NCBI RefSeq assembly: GCF_051132615.1
Contig: NZ_CP152375.1
Location: 868,001 to 932,000 of the forward strand
From: G051132615 sp051132615
Lineage (GTDB): Bacteria; Pseudomonadota; Gammaproteobacteria; Burkholderiales; Neisseriaceae
Length of the DNA stretch: 64,000 nucleotides
Direction of reading: 5' to 3'
Position numbers and translations under genes: made by a program. This document shows, piece after piece, positions 34,713-43,065 of the stretch. The stretch's first letter is position 1, and every line of letters begins with the position of its first letter. The notes below the pieces were generated by a model. That model saw nothing but the letters and a program-made list of their open reading frames with translations, did no database searches and was not told the DNA's origin.

Positions 34713-34735
34713 GATGCTTCTCCTATTTTAGGTAT

Positions 34736-34761
34736 AAAAAAACCTACTCATTGAGTAGGTG
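34736..34761 (-). terminator. Terminator of the YwqK-like gene at 34818
   Basis: Minus-strand CCTACTCAATGAGTAGG followed by seven Ts. Confidence 0.8.
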
Positions 34762-34817
34762 GTTGGATTAATATTCATTACTTATTATGGTCGTGCAGTA
34801 ATTTTTTGATTTATAAA

Positions 34818-35198
34818 TTAGAAATCTTCAATAATTTCATCAGGATCTAAATTAATACATTTAATCGCTTTATTTTTTTTAAATAAACAATGACCTGACT
34901 CGTTTCCATTTTCTTCCCAAAAAAGTACTAGACCATTGAACTTACCATTAGATAATGTCAGCAAATATTTTTTTTGGCCACTGTCATACCAATAAGTATG
35001 TACACCATCTCGTTTGCCATTTATATATTTTCGCTCATTAAATGATTGATCGGAATAACATGATATTTCAAGACCATTTTTTTCTCCATTCCTATCAGTA
35101 GGTGCTTCTTGCGGTATACATTTATCTGTTTTTATATTCTGACCAATAACATTGGAAGATAAAACAGTAAAAAAAGCTAAAAAGAGTATTTTTTTCAT
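34818..35198 (-). CDS. YwqK/MORN_2-like secreted protein, short form
   Basis: 126 aa with a signal peptide (MKKILFLAFFTVLSSNVIG) and the shared start CIPQEAPTDRNGEKNGLEISC. Two or three MORN_2-type repeats follow (YINGKRDGVHTYWYDSGQKK, NGKFNGLVLFWEENGNESG). The family is annotated as YwqK-type antitoxin components in other bacteria. Related genes lie at 35999, 37752, 40145 and 48359. Confidence 0.75.
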   Translation of the reverse strand: MKKILFLAFFTVLSSNVIGQNIKTDKCIPQEAPTDRNGEKNGLEISCYSDQSFNERKYINGKRDGVHTYWYDSGQKKYLLTLSNGKFNGLVLFWEENGNESGHCLFKKNKAIKCINLDPDEIIEDF

Positions 35199-35305
35199 CA
35201 AAATTCCTTTGATTCTAAAATAATATAATTGGGTATATTTTAAATAAAGTACATTATGATATCCTTTACTAGTGACAGAACCTATTAATTTTTTAAACGA
35301 AAAAA

Positions 35306-35569
35306 ATGACCAAAGTTGACCAACGTATAACTGAACTGGAAAACCGCATCAATAACTTGCAAAGCTTATCTGGCGGGATATTGAAACTGCTGTTTTTATC
35401 GTTGTCGTATCACACGCAAAATGGCTCTTTAACTAAAGAACAAAAGGCAACGATGAAAGAAAAAATGATTCACTTTTTGGAAGGTGAACCAGCATTGCTG
35501 GATATACTAGAAAATACTGAATATGCAAATGAGATTGCAGATATTACTCAAACAATGGATTTATCTTAA
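35306..35569 (+). CDS. Small coiled-coil protein of unknown function
   Basis: 87 aa, helical, with an N-terminal heptad-like stretch (VDQRITELENRINNLQSL). It is convergent with, and overlaps by nine bases, the RHH-like gene at 35561. No family recognised. Confidence 0.5.
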   Translation: MTKVDQRITELENRINNLQSLSGGILKLLFLSLSYHTQNGSLTKEQKATMKEKMIHFLEGEPALLDILENTEYANEIADITQTMDLS

Positions 35570-35899
35570 GGTTTCCAGAATCTTGTTCAGATTCTGTTTT
35601 GCTACTTGAGAAGAAGCTGGATATTGCTTTCGTGTCACTTTATTTGTATGTGGCGAAACAACAGACATCAGAGCATGTTGGCTATTGAGATAATTCAATA
35701 TCAGGTTTTCCAATTCATCAACCCGATTAAGTGCTTCCTTCAGTTTGAGGTTTTGATCCTCAAGGGTTAAAGATAACTTTTGGTATTCAGCCACACAACG
35801 CAGTAATGTTTTACTGCCTGCGGACTCTCCTAAAAGTTGTTGAACCTGTTCAATGATCTGATCTTGTTCAGCAGTTGTTCTGATGGTTAATGTACCCAT
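35561..35899 (-). CDS. Ribbon-helix-helix-like protein with coiled coil
   Basis: 112 aa. MGTLTIRTTAEQDQIIEQVQ followed by a helix resembles a ribbon-helix-helix DNA-binding start, and residues 40-75 form a coiled coil. It could be a relaxosome accessory or local regulator. I use the ATG at 35899 (AGAGGA upstream); a longer frame extends into the terminator. Confidence 0.5.
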   Translation of the reverse strand: MGTLTIRTTAEQDQIIEQVQQLLGESAGSKTLLRCVAEYQKLSLTLEDQNLKLKEALNRVDELENLILNYLNSQHALMSVVSPHTNKVTRKQYPASSQVAKQNLNKILETLR

Positions 35900-35929
35900 A
35901 GTAAAAATCCTCTCCAATAGATAGATATA

Positions 35930-35954
35930 AAAATACCGCCAGATTTGGCGGTAG
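35930..35954 (-). terminator. Terminator of the MORN gene at 35999
   Basis: ACCGCCAAATCTGGCGGT stem-loop then ATTTTTAT on the minus strand. Confidence 0.75.
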
Positions 35955-35998
35955 CAGTTAATAATTTTTTTGAAATTAATTGATAAAATTACTGACAT

Positions 35999-36511
35999 TT
36001 ATTCATCATTGATTAAATTTCCTTGTTCATCCCAATTGATTTCTTGTCCCTCTTTTTTACCATTAATGTAATTCAGCTCAGTTTCCTTTTGGCCATTCTT
36101 ATACCACCAAACCTGTTTTCCTTCTCTTTGACCACTAACATAATTTAATTCTGCTTGTTTCTGACCAGTTTTATACCAAAGGAATTCTTGTCCTTCTTGC
36201 TCATCATTAAGGTAATTCCCTTCAGATTGTTTCTGGCCATTTTCATACCACCAAGTCTCTTTACCTTCTTTTTTACCATCAGCATAGTTTGCTTCATATC
36301 GTTTTTGGCCATTTTCATCCCAAATAATCCGTGTTCCATCTTCTTTGCCATTAACATAGTTTTTTAATACCTTCAGATCATCATCACAAATAATCTCTAT
36401 ACCATTTATTTGTCCATATTCATTTAGAGGTGGCTCTTGTGGAATGCATTTTTGGGCAAAAACACCAACAGAAAACAATAAACTAATTAGAAATACTAGA
36501 AATTTTCTCAT
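35999..36511 (-). CDS. YwqK/MORN_2 repeat secreted protein A
   Basis: 170 aa: signal peptide MRKFLVFLISLLFSVGVFA, then CIPQEPPLNEYGQINGIEIIC and about five repeats of the form W-ENGQK-x-E-x-NY-NG-EG (for example KKEGKETWWYENGQKQSEGN). Signal peptide, 5' end and upstream bases are nearly identical to the gene at 37752, so the two arose by duplication. The start is set at the signal peptide (36511). Confidence 0.78.
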   Translation of the reverse strand: MRKFLVFLISLLFSVGVFAQKCIPQEPPLNEYGQINGIEIICDDDLKVLKNYVNGKEDGTRIIWDENGQKRYEANYADGKKEGKETWWYENGQKQSEGNYLNDEQEGQEFLWYKTGQKQAELNYVSGQREGKQVWWYKNGQKETELNYINGKKEGQEINWDEQGNLINDE

Positions 36512-36652
36512 AAAAAATCCAATAGGGAAGAAAAACAATAGTGATAGTGTACTGATGGTGATAAGAACGATCAATTTTATTGGGGATTAAATTGGATATC
36601 AATTAATAAAAAATCATGAATATCTGCCACAAAAAACACACTTTTTTTGTAT

Positions 36653-36675
36653 AAAAAAACCCGCACAGGCGAGTT
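36653..36675 (-). terminator. Terminator of Bro-N paralogue 2
   Basis: Minus-strand ACTCGCCTGTGCGGGT hairpin followed by seven Ts; same type as at 2747 and 47354. Confidence 0.7.
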
Positions 36676-36713
36676 TTAGGTTAATAACACTAATGAAATA
36701 TATAGGCGTTTAT

Positions 36714-37343
36714 TTATTTCTTTATTTTTTCCTCTATCAAGCGACACGAAGCCATCATGGTCAATCTCTTTGTACAGGCTTGCATGATTTTAAGTAATAA
36801 TTCTTCTGATAGACTCATTCGATTATTAATCATTCTTGGTATATGTTCTACGGGAAGAATTAAATCATCGTAGGATAATATACGCATATGAGGCTTTTTA
36901 TGTTCATCAAAGGTTAGAAGAAAACGAAAATCCAAAATATTACCAATTAATTGATTAAGCTCTTTTAGTTCGTTATAGCCTTCTATATTCACGGCTTCGT
37001 TATTTGAAAACTCTCCAGTTTTACGAATGGAAGGTAGAACTTCATGACAAATCCACCGATCAAACCGTTTTGCTTCTGGTTTATTACTCCTACGAATAAG
37101 ACGGTATAGACCTGCTTCACTGATTAAATTAAACGATTGAGCTCCTCCTCTTTTTTGTTCGGAATGACCGTCAATATTACTGACGGTCATTTTTTCATCT
37201 TCATCTAATCTAGAAACAGCCATTCGAGCATTTTTGATATTTAATGCTTTACATACATCAACGGCAACAAACCAAGGTTCGCTATCTATTAGCGTTGTAC
37301 GGACGGGATGATCTTCAAATGAAAAGGGGATTAAATTAGACAT
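36714..37343 (-). CDS. Bro-N domain (antirepressor-like) protein, paralogue 2
   Basis: 209 aa from ATG 37343 (GGAG seven bases upstream). The N-terminal Bro-N domain (EPWFVAVDVCKALNIKNARMAV, LISEAGLYRLIRRSNKPEA) is of a different subtype from the paralogues at 2801 and 47396. From VLPSIRKTGEFSNNEAVN to the end it is almost identical to the one at 47396. It is preceded by a C4-like RNA leader, as for the P1-type antirepressor. Confidence 0.82.
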   Translation of the reverse strand: MSNLIPFSFEDHPVRTTLIDSEPWFVAVDVCKALNIKNARMAVSRLDEDEKMTVSNIDGHSEQKRGGAQSFNLISEAGLYRLIRRSNKPEAKRFDRWICHEVLPSIRKTGEFSNNEAVNIEGYNELKELNQLIGNILDFRFLLTFDEHKKPHMRILSYDDLILPVEHIPRMINNRMSLSEELLLKIMQACTKRLTMMASCRLIEEKIKK

Positions 37344-37580
37344 AATATTGCTCCTATATCGGTTTAGAAGCCTGCCTCTTACTTTCCACGGTAAGGGTGG
37401 CAGGACAATGCGAGGGTGGAAAACTGCGATATAGGTAGCAGCCAACCTTTCGGTTGCCTCGCACCGCCCACCATAGATGGAGCAACACATACAGATAAAA
37501 AATACCGCTAACGCGGCAATATCTGCCTATATCATTCAGGTTTCCACACCAGACCGCGCTATTGAACGCAGTAAATGAAT
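37344..37580 (-). ncRNA. C4-like antisense RNA and leader of Bro-N paralogue 2
   Basis: Minus-strand order: GTGGAAA (37547-37541) and ATATAGG (37532-37526); a CCGC-GTTA-GCGG hairpin with T-run; a CAACC-GAAA-GGTTG hairpin; CCTATATCG (37435-37427) and TTTCCAC (37422-37416); GTGGAAA (37389-37383); CGATATAGG (37361-37353) running into the GGAG of the Bro-N gene. The central pair can bind either the upstream RNA or the ribosome-site region. The copy at 48017 keeps all pairings with changed bases. The design matches phage P1/P7 C4 antisense RNA. Confidence 0.75.
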
Positions 37581-37683
37581 CATAAGTATTTATCCTTAAA
37601 AGGTCAACTTAATTCGTTTAACACATTTTAAGTTAACCACGATGTTTGCCTGTAGCAATCACTCCTTTCTGATACATAAATAT

Positions 37684-37708
37684 AAAAATACCGCCAAAAT
37701 GGTGGTAT
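37684..37708 (-). terminator. Terminator of the MORN gene at 37752
   Basis: ATACCACCATTTTGGCGGTAT hairpin (with G-U pairs) then ATTTTTAT on the minus strand. Confidence 0.65.
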
Positions 37709-37751
37709 GAGTTGATCATTTTTTGAAATCAATTGATACAATTACTGACGC

Positions 37752-38411
37752 TTATTCATCATTGATTAGATTTCCTTCCTCATCCCACCAGATCTCTTTA
37801 CCTTCTTGTTCACCATTGATATAGTTTACTTCAGAAGCTTTCTGACCATTCTCATACCAAAATATCTGCTGGCCCTCCAGTTTATCATTCACATAGTTCA
37901 TTTCAGATTTTTTCTGCTCATTTTCATGCCAATAGAGTTGTTTGCCTTCTAATTTACCATTAATATAATTTATTTCTTCGCCCTTCTGTCCATTTTCATA
38001 CCACCAGATAGTTTTACCTTCTCTGTTACCCTCAACATAGTTTACTTCAGATTCTTTTTGACTATTTTCATACCATTTAGTGGCTTTCCCCTCTATCCTA
38101 CCATTAACATAGTTTGCTTCTACTGCTTTCTGACCATTCTCATACCACCTGATTTCTTTGCCTTCTAGTTGACCTTTGACAATATTTACTTCAGATTTTT
38201 TCTGTCCATTCTCATACCATTTAGTAAATTTTCCTTCTGGTTCACCATTAACATATTTACCCTCAAATATCTTTTGATCACTCTCACAAATAATCTCTAT
38301 ACCATTTTTTTGTCCATATTCATTCAGAGGCGGCTCTTGTGGAATGCATTTTTGGGCAAAAACACCAACAGAAAACAATAAACTAATTAGAAATACTAGA
38401 AATTTTTTCAT
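37752..38411 (-). CDS. YwqK/MORN_2 repeat secreted protein B
   Basis: 219 aa with signal peptide MKKFLVFLISLLFSVGVFA and about seven MORN_2-type repeats (YENGQKKSEVN, WHENEQKKSEMNYVN, and so on), two more than protein A at 35999. The repeats are internally similar at DNA level and can expand or contract by recombination. The role is unknown. Confidence 0.78.
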   Translation of the reverse strand: MKKFLVFLISLLFSVGVFAQKCIPQEPPLNEYGQKNGIEIICESDQKIFEGKYVNGEPEGKFTKWYENGQKKSEVNIVKGQLEGKEIRWYENGQKAVEANYVNGRIEGKATKWYENSQKESEVNYVEGNREGKTIWWYENGQKGEEINYINGKLEGKQLYWHENEQKKSEMNYVNDKLEGQQIFWYENGQKASEVNYINGEQEGKEIWWDEEGNLINDE

Positions 38412-38515
38412 AAAAAATCCAATAGGAAAATCCTAAAATAATAATAGTGTACTGATCACTACATGACATCCAATTTCTATTTTGGTTATGCTGTATCTTA
38501 ATTACTTGAAAATAC

Positions 38516-38548
38516 TTAATACCGCTTACTCATGGCATAAAATTCCTT
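38516..38548 (-). pseudogene. 3' scrap of virB11
   Basis: The minus strand reads LKEFYAMSKRY-stop. Intact virB11 at 41221 ends KFYAMSGRR-stop, and ACTCATGGCATAAAA is shared exactly between the two. Nothing of the gene remains upstream, so this marks an old rearrangement junction. Confidence 0.55.
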
Positions 38549-38633
38549 TAGGCCAATGTTAAGTACAAATGTTTTGATGGCACTATTAAGTGTATGGTTA
38601 TTCTTAAAAATGGGTAATACGAGTAATTAACAA

Positions 38634-39287
38634 TTATTTATCATTGTTTGCACAGATGGGTAAAATCTGTTCACATACTGATTTATCTAATAATTTCTGA
38701 GCTATCAACGTATAGGCTTCTAATTCAATACTTTCAGGTGTGGTTTCAATCAGTTTTTTATATTCAGCTATTGCTGTTTTATCTCCGTTAAAAATACGAG
38801 CAATAAGGTAATTTGGATCATTTTTAGTGGTTTGTTTATCAGCGTATATTTGTACAGTTTTGTTATAACAACTTTGTAAATCGCTTGGTTTAGCTCCTTG
38901 GGTTTTTTCTAACAAACAAATACCAAATTGAACTTCCCCAATAGGGTCATATTGGTTTGAATTTTTATAATCATCAATCGCATCATTAATTTCTCCAAGT
39001 AACATAGATGCACTGGCACGGGTGCGTAACGCTTGTGCTAGAGTTTTATGATCAAGTGTTTGTTCGCTGCTTTTAAGCCATAGGGAAAGTTTATTTTTAG
39101 CTTGACGGACAAGGTCATCATTCAAACTGTTCCTCCCTTGAATGAGAAGTTCATTAACTTCTTGAAACATGTTTTGGTTTTCTTGTTGTTGAATTTGTTG
39201 TTGCTCAAATGTGGGGCTAGCACATATGAGGTTATTAACCGTTAATGAGATTAATATTACAGTAAAATAATTAATTTGTTTGAACAT
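38634..39287 (-). CDS. Secreted TPR/Sel1-like helical protein of unknown function
   Basis: 217 aa with a signal peptide (to about ICA, residue 23) and an all-helical mature part; LAQALRTRASASMLLGEINDA followed by YKNSNQYDPIGEVQFGICLL reads like TPR-type repeats. It is first to be met downstream of the lipoprotein at 39297 in a leftward group behind virB11. No family name can be given. Confidence 0.6.
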   Translation of the reverse strand: MFKQINYFTVILISLTVNNLICASPTFEQQQIQQQENQNMFQEVNELLIQGRNSLNDDLVRQAKNKLSLWLKSSEQTLDHKTLAQALRTRASASMLLGEINDAIDDYKNSNQYDPIGEVQFGICLLEKTQGAKPSDLQSCYNKTVQIYADKQTTKNDPNYLIARIFNGDKTAIAEYKKLIETTPESIELEAYTLIAQKLLDKSVCEQILPICANNDK

Positions 39288-39296
39288 GTTTATTCT

Positions 39297-39716
39297 TTAT
39301 CTTTTAAAAACCAAACCATAAGCGCTGAAAGTCTGATCATCAGGCCAAAAATAATAAAACTCAAAAGTCACATCATCTTTCTTTTTCAGGACGACACGTC
39401 CATTATTCGTACATTCATTTTGCCCTTCAGTAATTACTTCTCGAAATTCAAACATTTCTTCATCAGAATCCAATAGGCTCCAATAGCCACCACAATTTAA
39501 AGAGGGATATTTGATAACAGTCTGCTGTTTTGTTTGATCAAAAGACACAACAATATCCCATGATTCACTTACATCAAACTGGTATGCCGCTCCCTTCCAA
39601 ACGCTCGACAAATTGGAAGGAGGTGATTCAGAAGATATACTTTTACAAGATATTTGAGATAATAGTATAAATAAAACAACTAAAATGTATTTTAAAAAAT
39701 TAAACCATTGCTTCAT
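39297..39716 (-). CDS. Predicted lipoprotein of unknown function
   Basis: 139 aa; lipobox LSQISC at about 19-24, then a beta-rich domain (YQFDVSESWDIVVSFDQ, RVVLKKKDDVTFEFYYFW). It lies nine bases before the helical secreted protein gene at 39287, so the two are probably one unit. No family recognised. Confidence 0.62.
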   Translation of the reverse strand: MKQWFNFLKYILVVLFILLSQISCKSISSESPPSNLSSVWKGAAYQFDVSESWDIVVSFDQTKQQTVIKYPSLNCGGYWSLLDSDEEMFEFREVITEGQNECTNNGRVVLKKKDDVTFEFYYFWPDDQTFSAYGLVFKR

Positions 39717-39800
39717 TTTCTCTCCTATAATGTTAACTGTGTTGTATGCAAAAAAGCAAAAAATGGATATATTTATTCAACTCATAGAATAGTAGCCAAA

Positions 39801-40127
39801 TTATTCATTACCTGTTCTTCTAGGCTCTTTCTTGCCAAAGATCGATGGCCAATTCATTTTCATGCCAGCCTTTGCTGGTTTTTCTAATAAAACTTCTTTT
39901 GGCTCTAAAGAAAAATCTGTTTCACACTCTTGATTTTTATCATAAAATTGAAACCAGATACAGCCTAATTCATCCACTTCCCTTATCGTTTTAATTGTAT
40001 TTATAAGTGATAATAAAGCATCTATAGATTCTTGTTCTAACCCTATATTCATACAGGAATCAACAGATAAAATACGAACTTTATCTCCTACAAAAAGACA
40101 GTTGCTATTAGCATCAATCAGTTTCAA
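39801..40127 (-). CDS. Small beta-rich protein of unknown function
   Basis: 108 aa. FVGDKVRILSV near the start and LGCIWFQFYD, FSLEPKEVLLE later resemble a small SH3-like barrel with an inserted helix. The start codon is TTG at 40127 with GGAAG eight bases upstream. It follows the large MORN protein gene by 17 bases. Confidence 0.5.
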   Translation of the reverse strand: MKLIDANSNCLFVGDKVRILSVDSCMNIGLEQESIDALLSLINTIKTIREVDELGCIWFQFYDKNQECETDFSLEPKEVLLEKPAKAGMKMNWPSIFGKKEPRRTGNE

Positions 40128-40144
40128 AGAATACTTCCTTTCTG

Positions 40145-41017
40145 TTATACCCCAAAATGAATAATATATTTTCCTTCGTTTCTTGCTTTTTGTATTAAAT
40201 CCAATAGTTCTAAAGCTATTTGTGGATATTTCACCTTAAAATCCTCCGCCGTTTTATTTACCACAATATCATAGAGTAGATCCAATGATTCTGGAGGAAT
40301 AAGCGTTACACCATACCGATTAAGTCCTTTTTCAGGGCGACTATAACAAAAATAATATGATTTCATGGTAGACAAACTTTTCCACCAACCATCTATCACC
40401 ATATCGCTTATTTTGACACATCCAAACTCATAGTCAGAAAACGTATAATCCTTATTTTTATCAAGGTGCTCAACAATTCCAAAGTCAGCATAAGGCCCCC
40501 CCCAATCTAATACCACTTTGTAGGAGCTTTGTTGTCCATTTTCATGCCAATAAGAAGCTTCTCCTGTGAATATATCATTGATATAGTTTTCTTCAGAGTG
40601 TTTCTGCCCATTTTTATACCAGATAGAATGCAGTCCATTTAGACATCCATTTACAAAATTTATTTCATAGGATTTTTGTCCATTCTCATACCATTCTGTA
40701 TAGATTCCTTCTACAACACCATTGATATAAGTTTCTTCCTTATACTTTTGTCCGTTTTTATGCCAATAAGTTAATACACCCTCAATACATGATGGTAGAT
40801 AAAATTCATCAATGTATTCAAGAGTATTAATTTTTATTTCATTGGAGTAAATTTTATGAGACCCACTATAAAAATCTTGAATAAGAAAAAAACCATCGTC
40901 AGTTTTACCTAAATATTTCCGATAGGAGTAGACTGCTGGGTCATCTTCATCAACTAAATAACCACAATCATCAAAATAGGCAATAATCTGATTTTTTTCA
41001 AAAGTATTTTGTTTCAT
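40145..41017 (-). CDS. YwqK/MORN_2 repeat protein, cytoplasmic long form
   Basis: 290 aa with no signal peptide, unlike the other YwqK-like genes. An N-terminal domain (about 1-85, IIAYFDDCGYLVDEDDPAVYS) is shared in outline with the protein at 48359 (YRKLLGKN, QDFYRNSHR). Then come four MORN_2 repeats (YWHENGQQSSYK and similar) and a C-terminal domain of 120 residues I do not recognise. It follows virB11 by 203 bases. Confidence 0.68.
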   Translation of the reverse strand: MKQNTFEKNQIIAYFDDCGYLVDEDDPAVYSYRKYLGKTDDGFFLIQDFYSGSHKIYSNEIKINTLEYIDEFYLPSCIEGVLTYWHKNGQKYKEETYINGVVEGIYTEWYENGQKSYEINFVNGCLNGLHSIWYKNGQKHSEENYINDIFTGEASYWHENGQQSSYKVVLDWGGPYADFGIVEHLDKNKDYTFSDYEFGCVKISDMVIDGWWKSLSTMKSYYFCYSRPEKGLNRYGVTLIPPESLDLLYDIVVNKTAEDFKVKYPQIALELLDLIQKARNEGKYIIHFGV

Positions 41018-41220
41018 AGTGAAGGTGCGTTATACGACTTAATGATTGAGTTTTATGAAATAATAAGAAATTAGTTTTGAATATGGATTATTCCAAAACA
41101 AATTATATCAGCCCACTGGCCCCTTTATTCTAGATAACTTTTATATTGAAATCTACTTTAATAATATACATATATTAAAAAAATCTCTACGTTTCTTATT
41201 AAAATTTAAAATCAAAATAA

Positions 41221-42300
41221 TTATCTTCGCCCACTCATGGCATAAAACTTCTCTACTGGATCAAAATACAACTCAGTCATATAGGTTTTACTGAAGAAGC
41301 ACACAATATCAATGGTGGCTCTAACCGTATTCAGAATATAGTTAAAATCCATTGTTTGACCTGTAGAGGATTCTTTTGCCAGTTGGGCGATCCGATAATG
41401 AACTGAACGGGCATCATTGGCATGTACGGAAGTTAAACCGCCTGCATGACCTGTATTTAAAGCAGAAAGATAATCCCAAGCTTCATCTCCTCTTAATTCT
41501 GTTAAGAAGATGCGATCAGGTTTGAGCCTCATACAACTGGAGATCACCGCTTTGGCGGTGACATGCTCTTTAAAAAACAGATGGACATGGTTGGGGTGAT
41601 GGGGTAAATCCAGCTCGTGGGTGTCTTCAATGGTGAGGATTCTTGTATCAAGGGGGATCATATCGGCAATGGCTTTGGTAAAGGTGGTTTTACCTGATCC
41701 TGTACCACCAACCATACAAATATTCAGCTTGTGTTGTACCGCCAATTCAAAAAAACGGTTTAAATTTCGATCCGCTTTAGCTTGCAGCATATCCAGTTGC
41801 CAATCATGGAGCGTAACATCATGAGGTAGCTGCATTTTGTCGCTGATATCACGGTAATGTTTACTGTCGATTTCAATATCTGTTTGAGCCTTGCCGAATG
41901 AACCTACATCGGTAAACGATTGCAATCTATCGGTATTTAAATAATCATTTAAACTAAAACGTGTATTGGATGGCTTCCTGAAGCTAAACACTATGGTTTT
42001 ATCTTCACAAGAAGGCGGCATCATAATATGGCCACGTTCTCCATCAGGTAAGGTAACTGATTGCATAGGGTGAAGATGATTAATGGATTTTGAATTATAA
42101 ATCGCTAGGGCATTGGCTAGAGTCTCCAGTTTGGTGTAACTTAATGCTTCATTTTCTAAGCGAACCACACCACTAGAGCCTTCTAAAAACACTTCATTGG
42201 GACGATTGATCATCACTTCGGTAATGCCTGTACGGTTGAGGTAATCATCAATACTCAATTGTTTGAGTAGGTTTCTAACAACAATATCATCATGAATCAT
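41221..42300 (-). CDS. virB11: VirB11, T4SS traffic ATPase, copy B
   Basis: 359 aa, usual length. Walker A GGTGSGKTTF at 198-207, Asp box ILTIEDTHELDL, Walker B-like LKPDRIFLTELRGDEAWDYL and His box GHAGGLTSVHANDA are all present. VirB11 hexamers switch the system between pilus building and substrate transfer. The only virB11 in the window; copy A's would lie left of position 1. Confidence 0.95.
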   Translation of the reverse strand: MIHDDIVVRNLLKQLSIDDYLNRTGITEVMINRPNEVFLEGSSGVVRLENEALSYTKLETLANALAIYNSKSINHLHPMQSVTLPDGERGHIMMPPSCEDKTIVFSFRKPSNTRFSLNDYLNTDRLQSFTDVGSFGKAQTDIEIDSKHYRDISDKMQLPHDVTLHDWQLDMLQAKADRNLNRFFELAVQHKLNICMVGGTGSGKTTFTKAIADMIPLDTRILTIEDTHELDLPHHPNHVHLFFKEHVTAKAVISSCMRLKPDRIFLTELRGDEAWDYLSALNTGHAGGLTSVHANDARSVHYRIAQLAKESSTGQTMDFNYILNTVRATIDIVCFFSKTYMTELYFDPVEKFYAMSGRR

Positions 42301-42311
42301 TTTATTTCCTC

Positions 42312-42342
42312 AAAAAAAAACCACCAAATTTTTGGTGGTTTA
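42312..42342 (-). terminator. Terminator between the lipoprotein gene and virB11
   Basis: AACCACCAAAAATTTGGTGGTT stem-loop followed by nine Ts on the minus strand. Confidence 0.8.
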
Positions 42343-42368
42343 AACAACAATAATCAAGCTAAAAATAT

Positions 42369-42959
42369 TTAATTTGTTTTTTGGGTCATTGGAAGTAGAG
42401 CCACAAACCAATATAAATCATAACTTCCACGTTCAATTTCATAACAATTTTTTTCATCATAGGTACAAACTTCAAGACTTGTCCATGATCCAGTTGCAAC
42501 AGGATGCTCACTATCTTCCTCTGGTTCTGGTGGTTTGGGGGTGTTTCGTTCTGGATTAGTGTAAATATCCAATAATTCTTGGTATACTTTTTTGGTATCA
42601 ATATTCGATTGCTCTTGCTCTATATATATTGTTTCTTCTAAATCTGGCGTTAGAACGTAATGTGCATAATCTTCTTGAAAGTTCATTTCCTGACGTTCAA
42701 TGATAAAATTGCTTCCTTGCTTTTGCACAATAAAATGTAAGTCTCCCCCTCCACCTGTATTCCAAACAAGTTTATTATAAGGAACTCGATCTTTTGTTTT
42801 TTGTTCGTTAGAAACCTCGGAAACTGCAATGTCTAAATCAGAAATAGCAGCATCATGATTGGTCATGATTTGACTTGCCTGCTTATTTTCAGCCTGCTGA
42901 GTATTATCATCACAAGCAAATAAATTTATAAACAGAATAAGTAAAATAATCTTTTTCAT
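42369..42959 (-). CDS. Predicted lipoprotein between virB10 and virB11
   Basis: 196 aa with a lipoprotein signal (MKKIILLILFINLFAC), an acidic Gln/Glu/Asp-rich linker and an unrecognised domain ending LYWFVALLPMT. It is inserted in the virB operon between virB10 and virB11 and flanked by terminators on both sides, so it looks like cargo. Confidence 0.65.
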   Translation of the reverse strand: MKKIILLILFINLFACDDNTQQAENKQASQIMTNHDAAISDLDIAVSEVSNEQKTKDRVPYNKLVWNTGGGGDLHFIVQKQGSNFIIERQEMNFQEDYAHYVLTPDLEETIYIEQEQSNIDTKKVYQELLDIYTNPERNTPKPPEPEEDSEHPVATGSWTSLEVCTYDEKNCYEIERGSYDLYWFVALLPMTQKTN

Positions 42960-43022
42960 ATTAACCTTACAAAAGAAATAATATATTTATTATTATCATA
43001 ACATAGAGCCGCGTATTGATAT

Positions 43023-43047
43023 AAAAAGCCAGCATATTCGCTGGCTT
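43023..43047 (-). terminator. Terminator after virB10, copy B
   Basis: AAGCCAGCGAATATGCTGGCTT hairpin and ATTTTTAT... short T-run on the minus strand. Confidence 0.7.
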
Positions 43048-43065
43048 AATTAATGTTGTCACCTA

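Noticed and set aside
37344..37490. Longer Bro-N protein starting at 37490 (reading through the leader)
   Set aside because: The extra 49 residues coincide with the C4-like RNA elements; GGAG before 37343 and the conserved MSNLIPF start support the shorter form.
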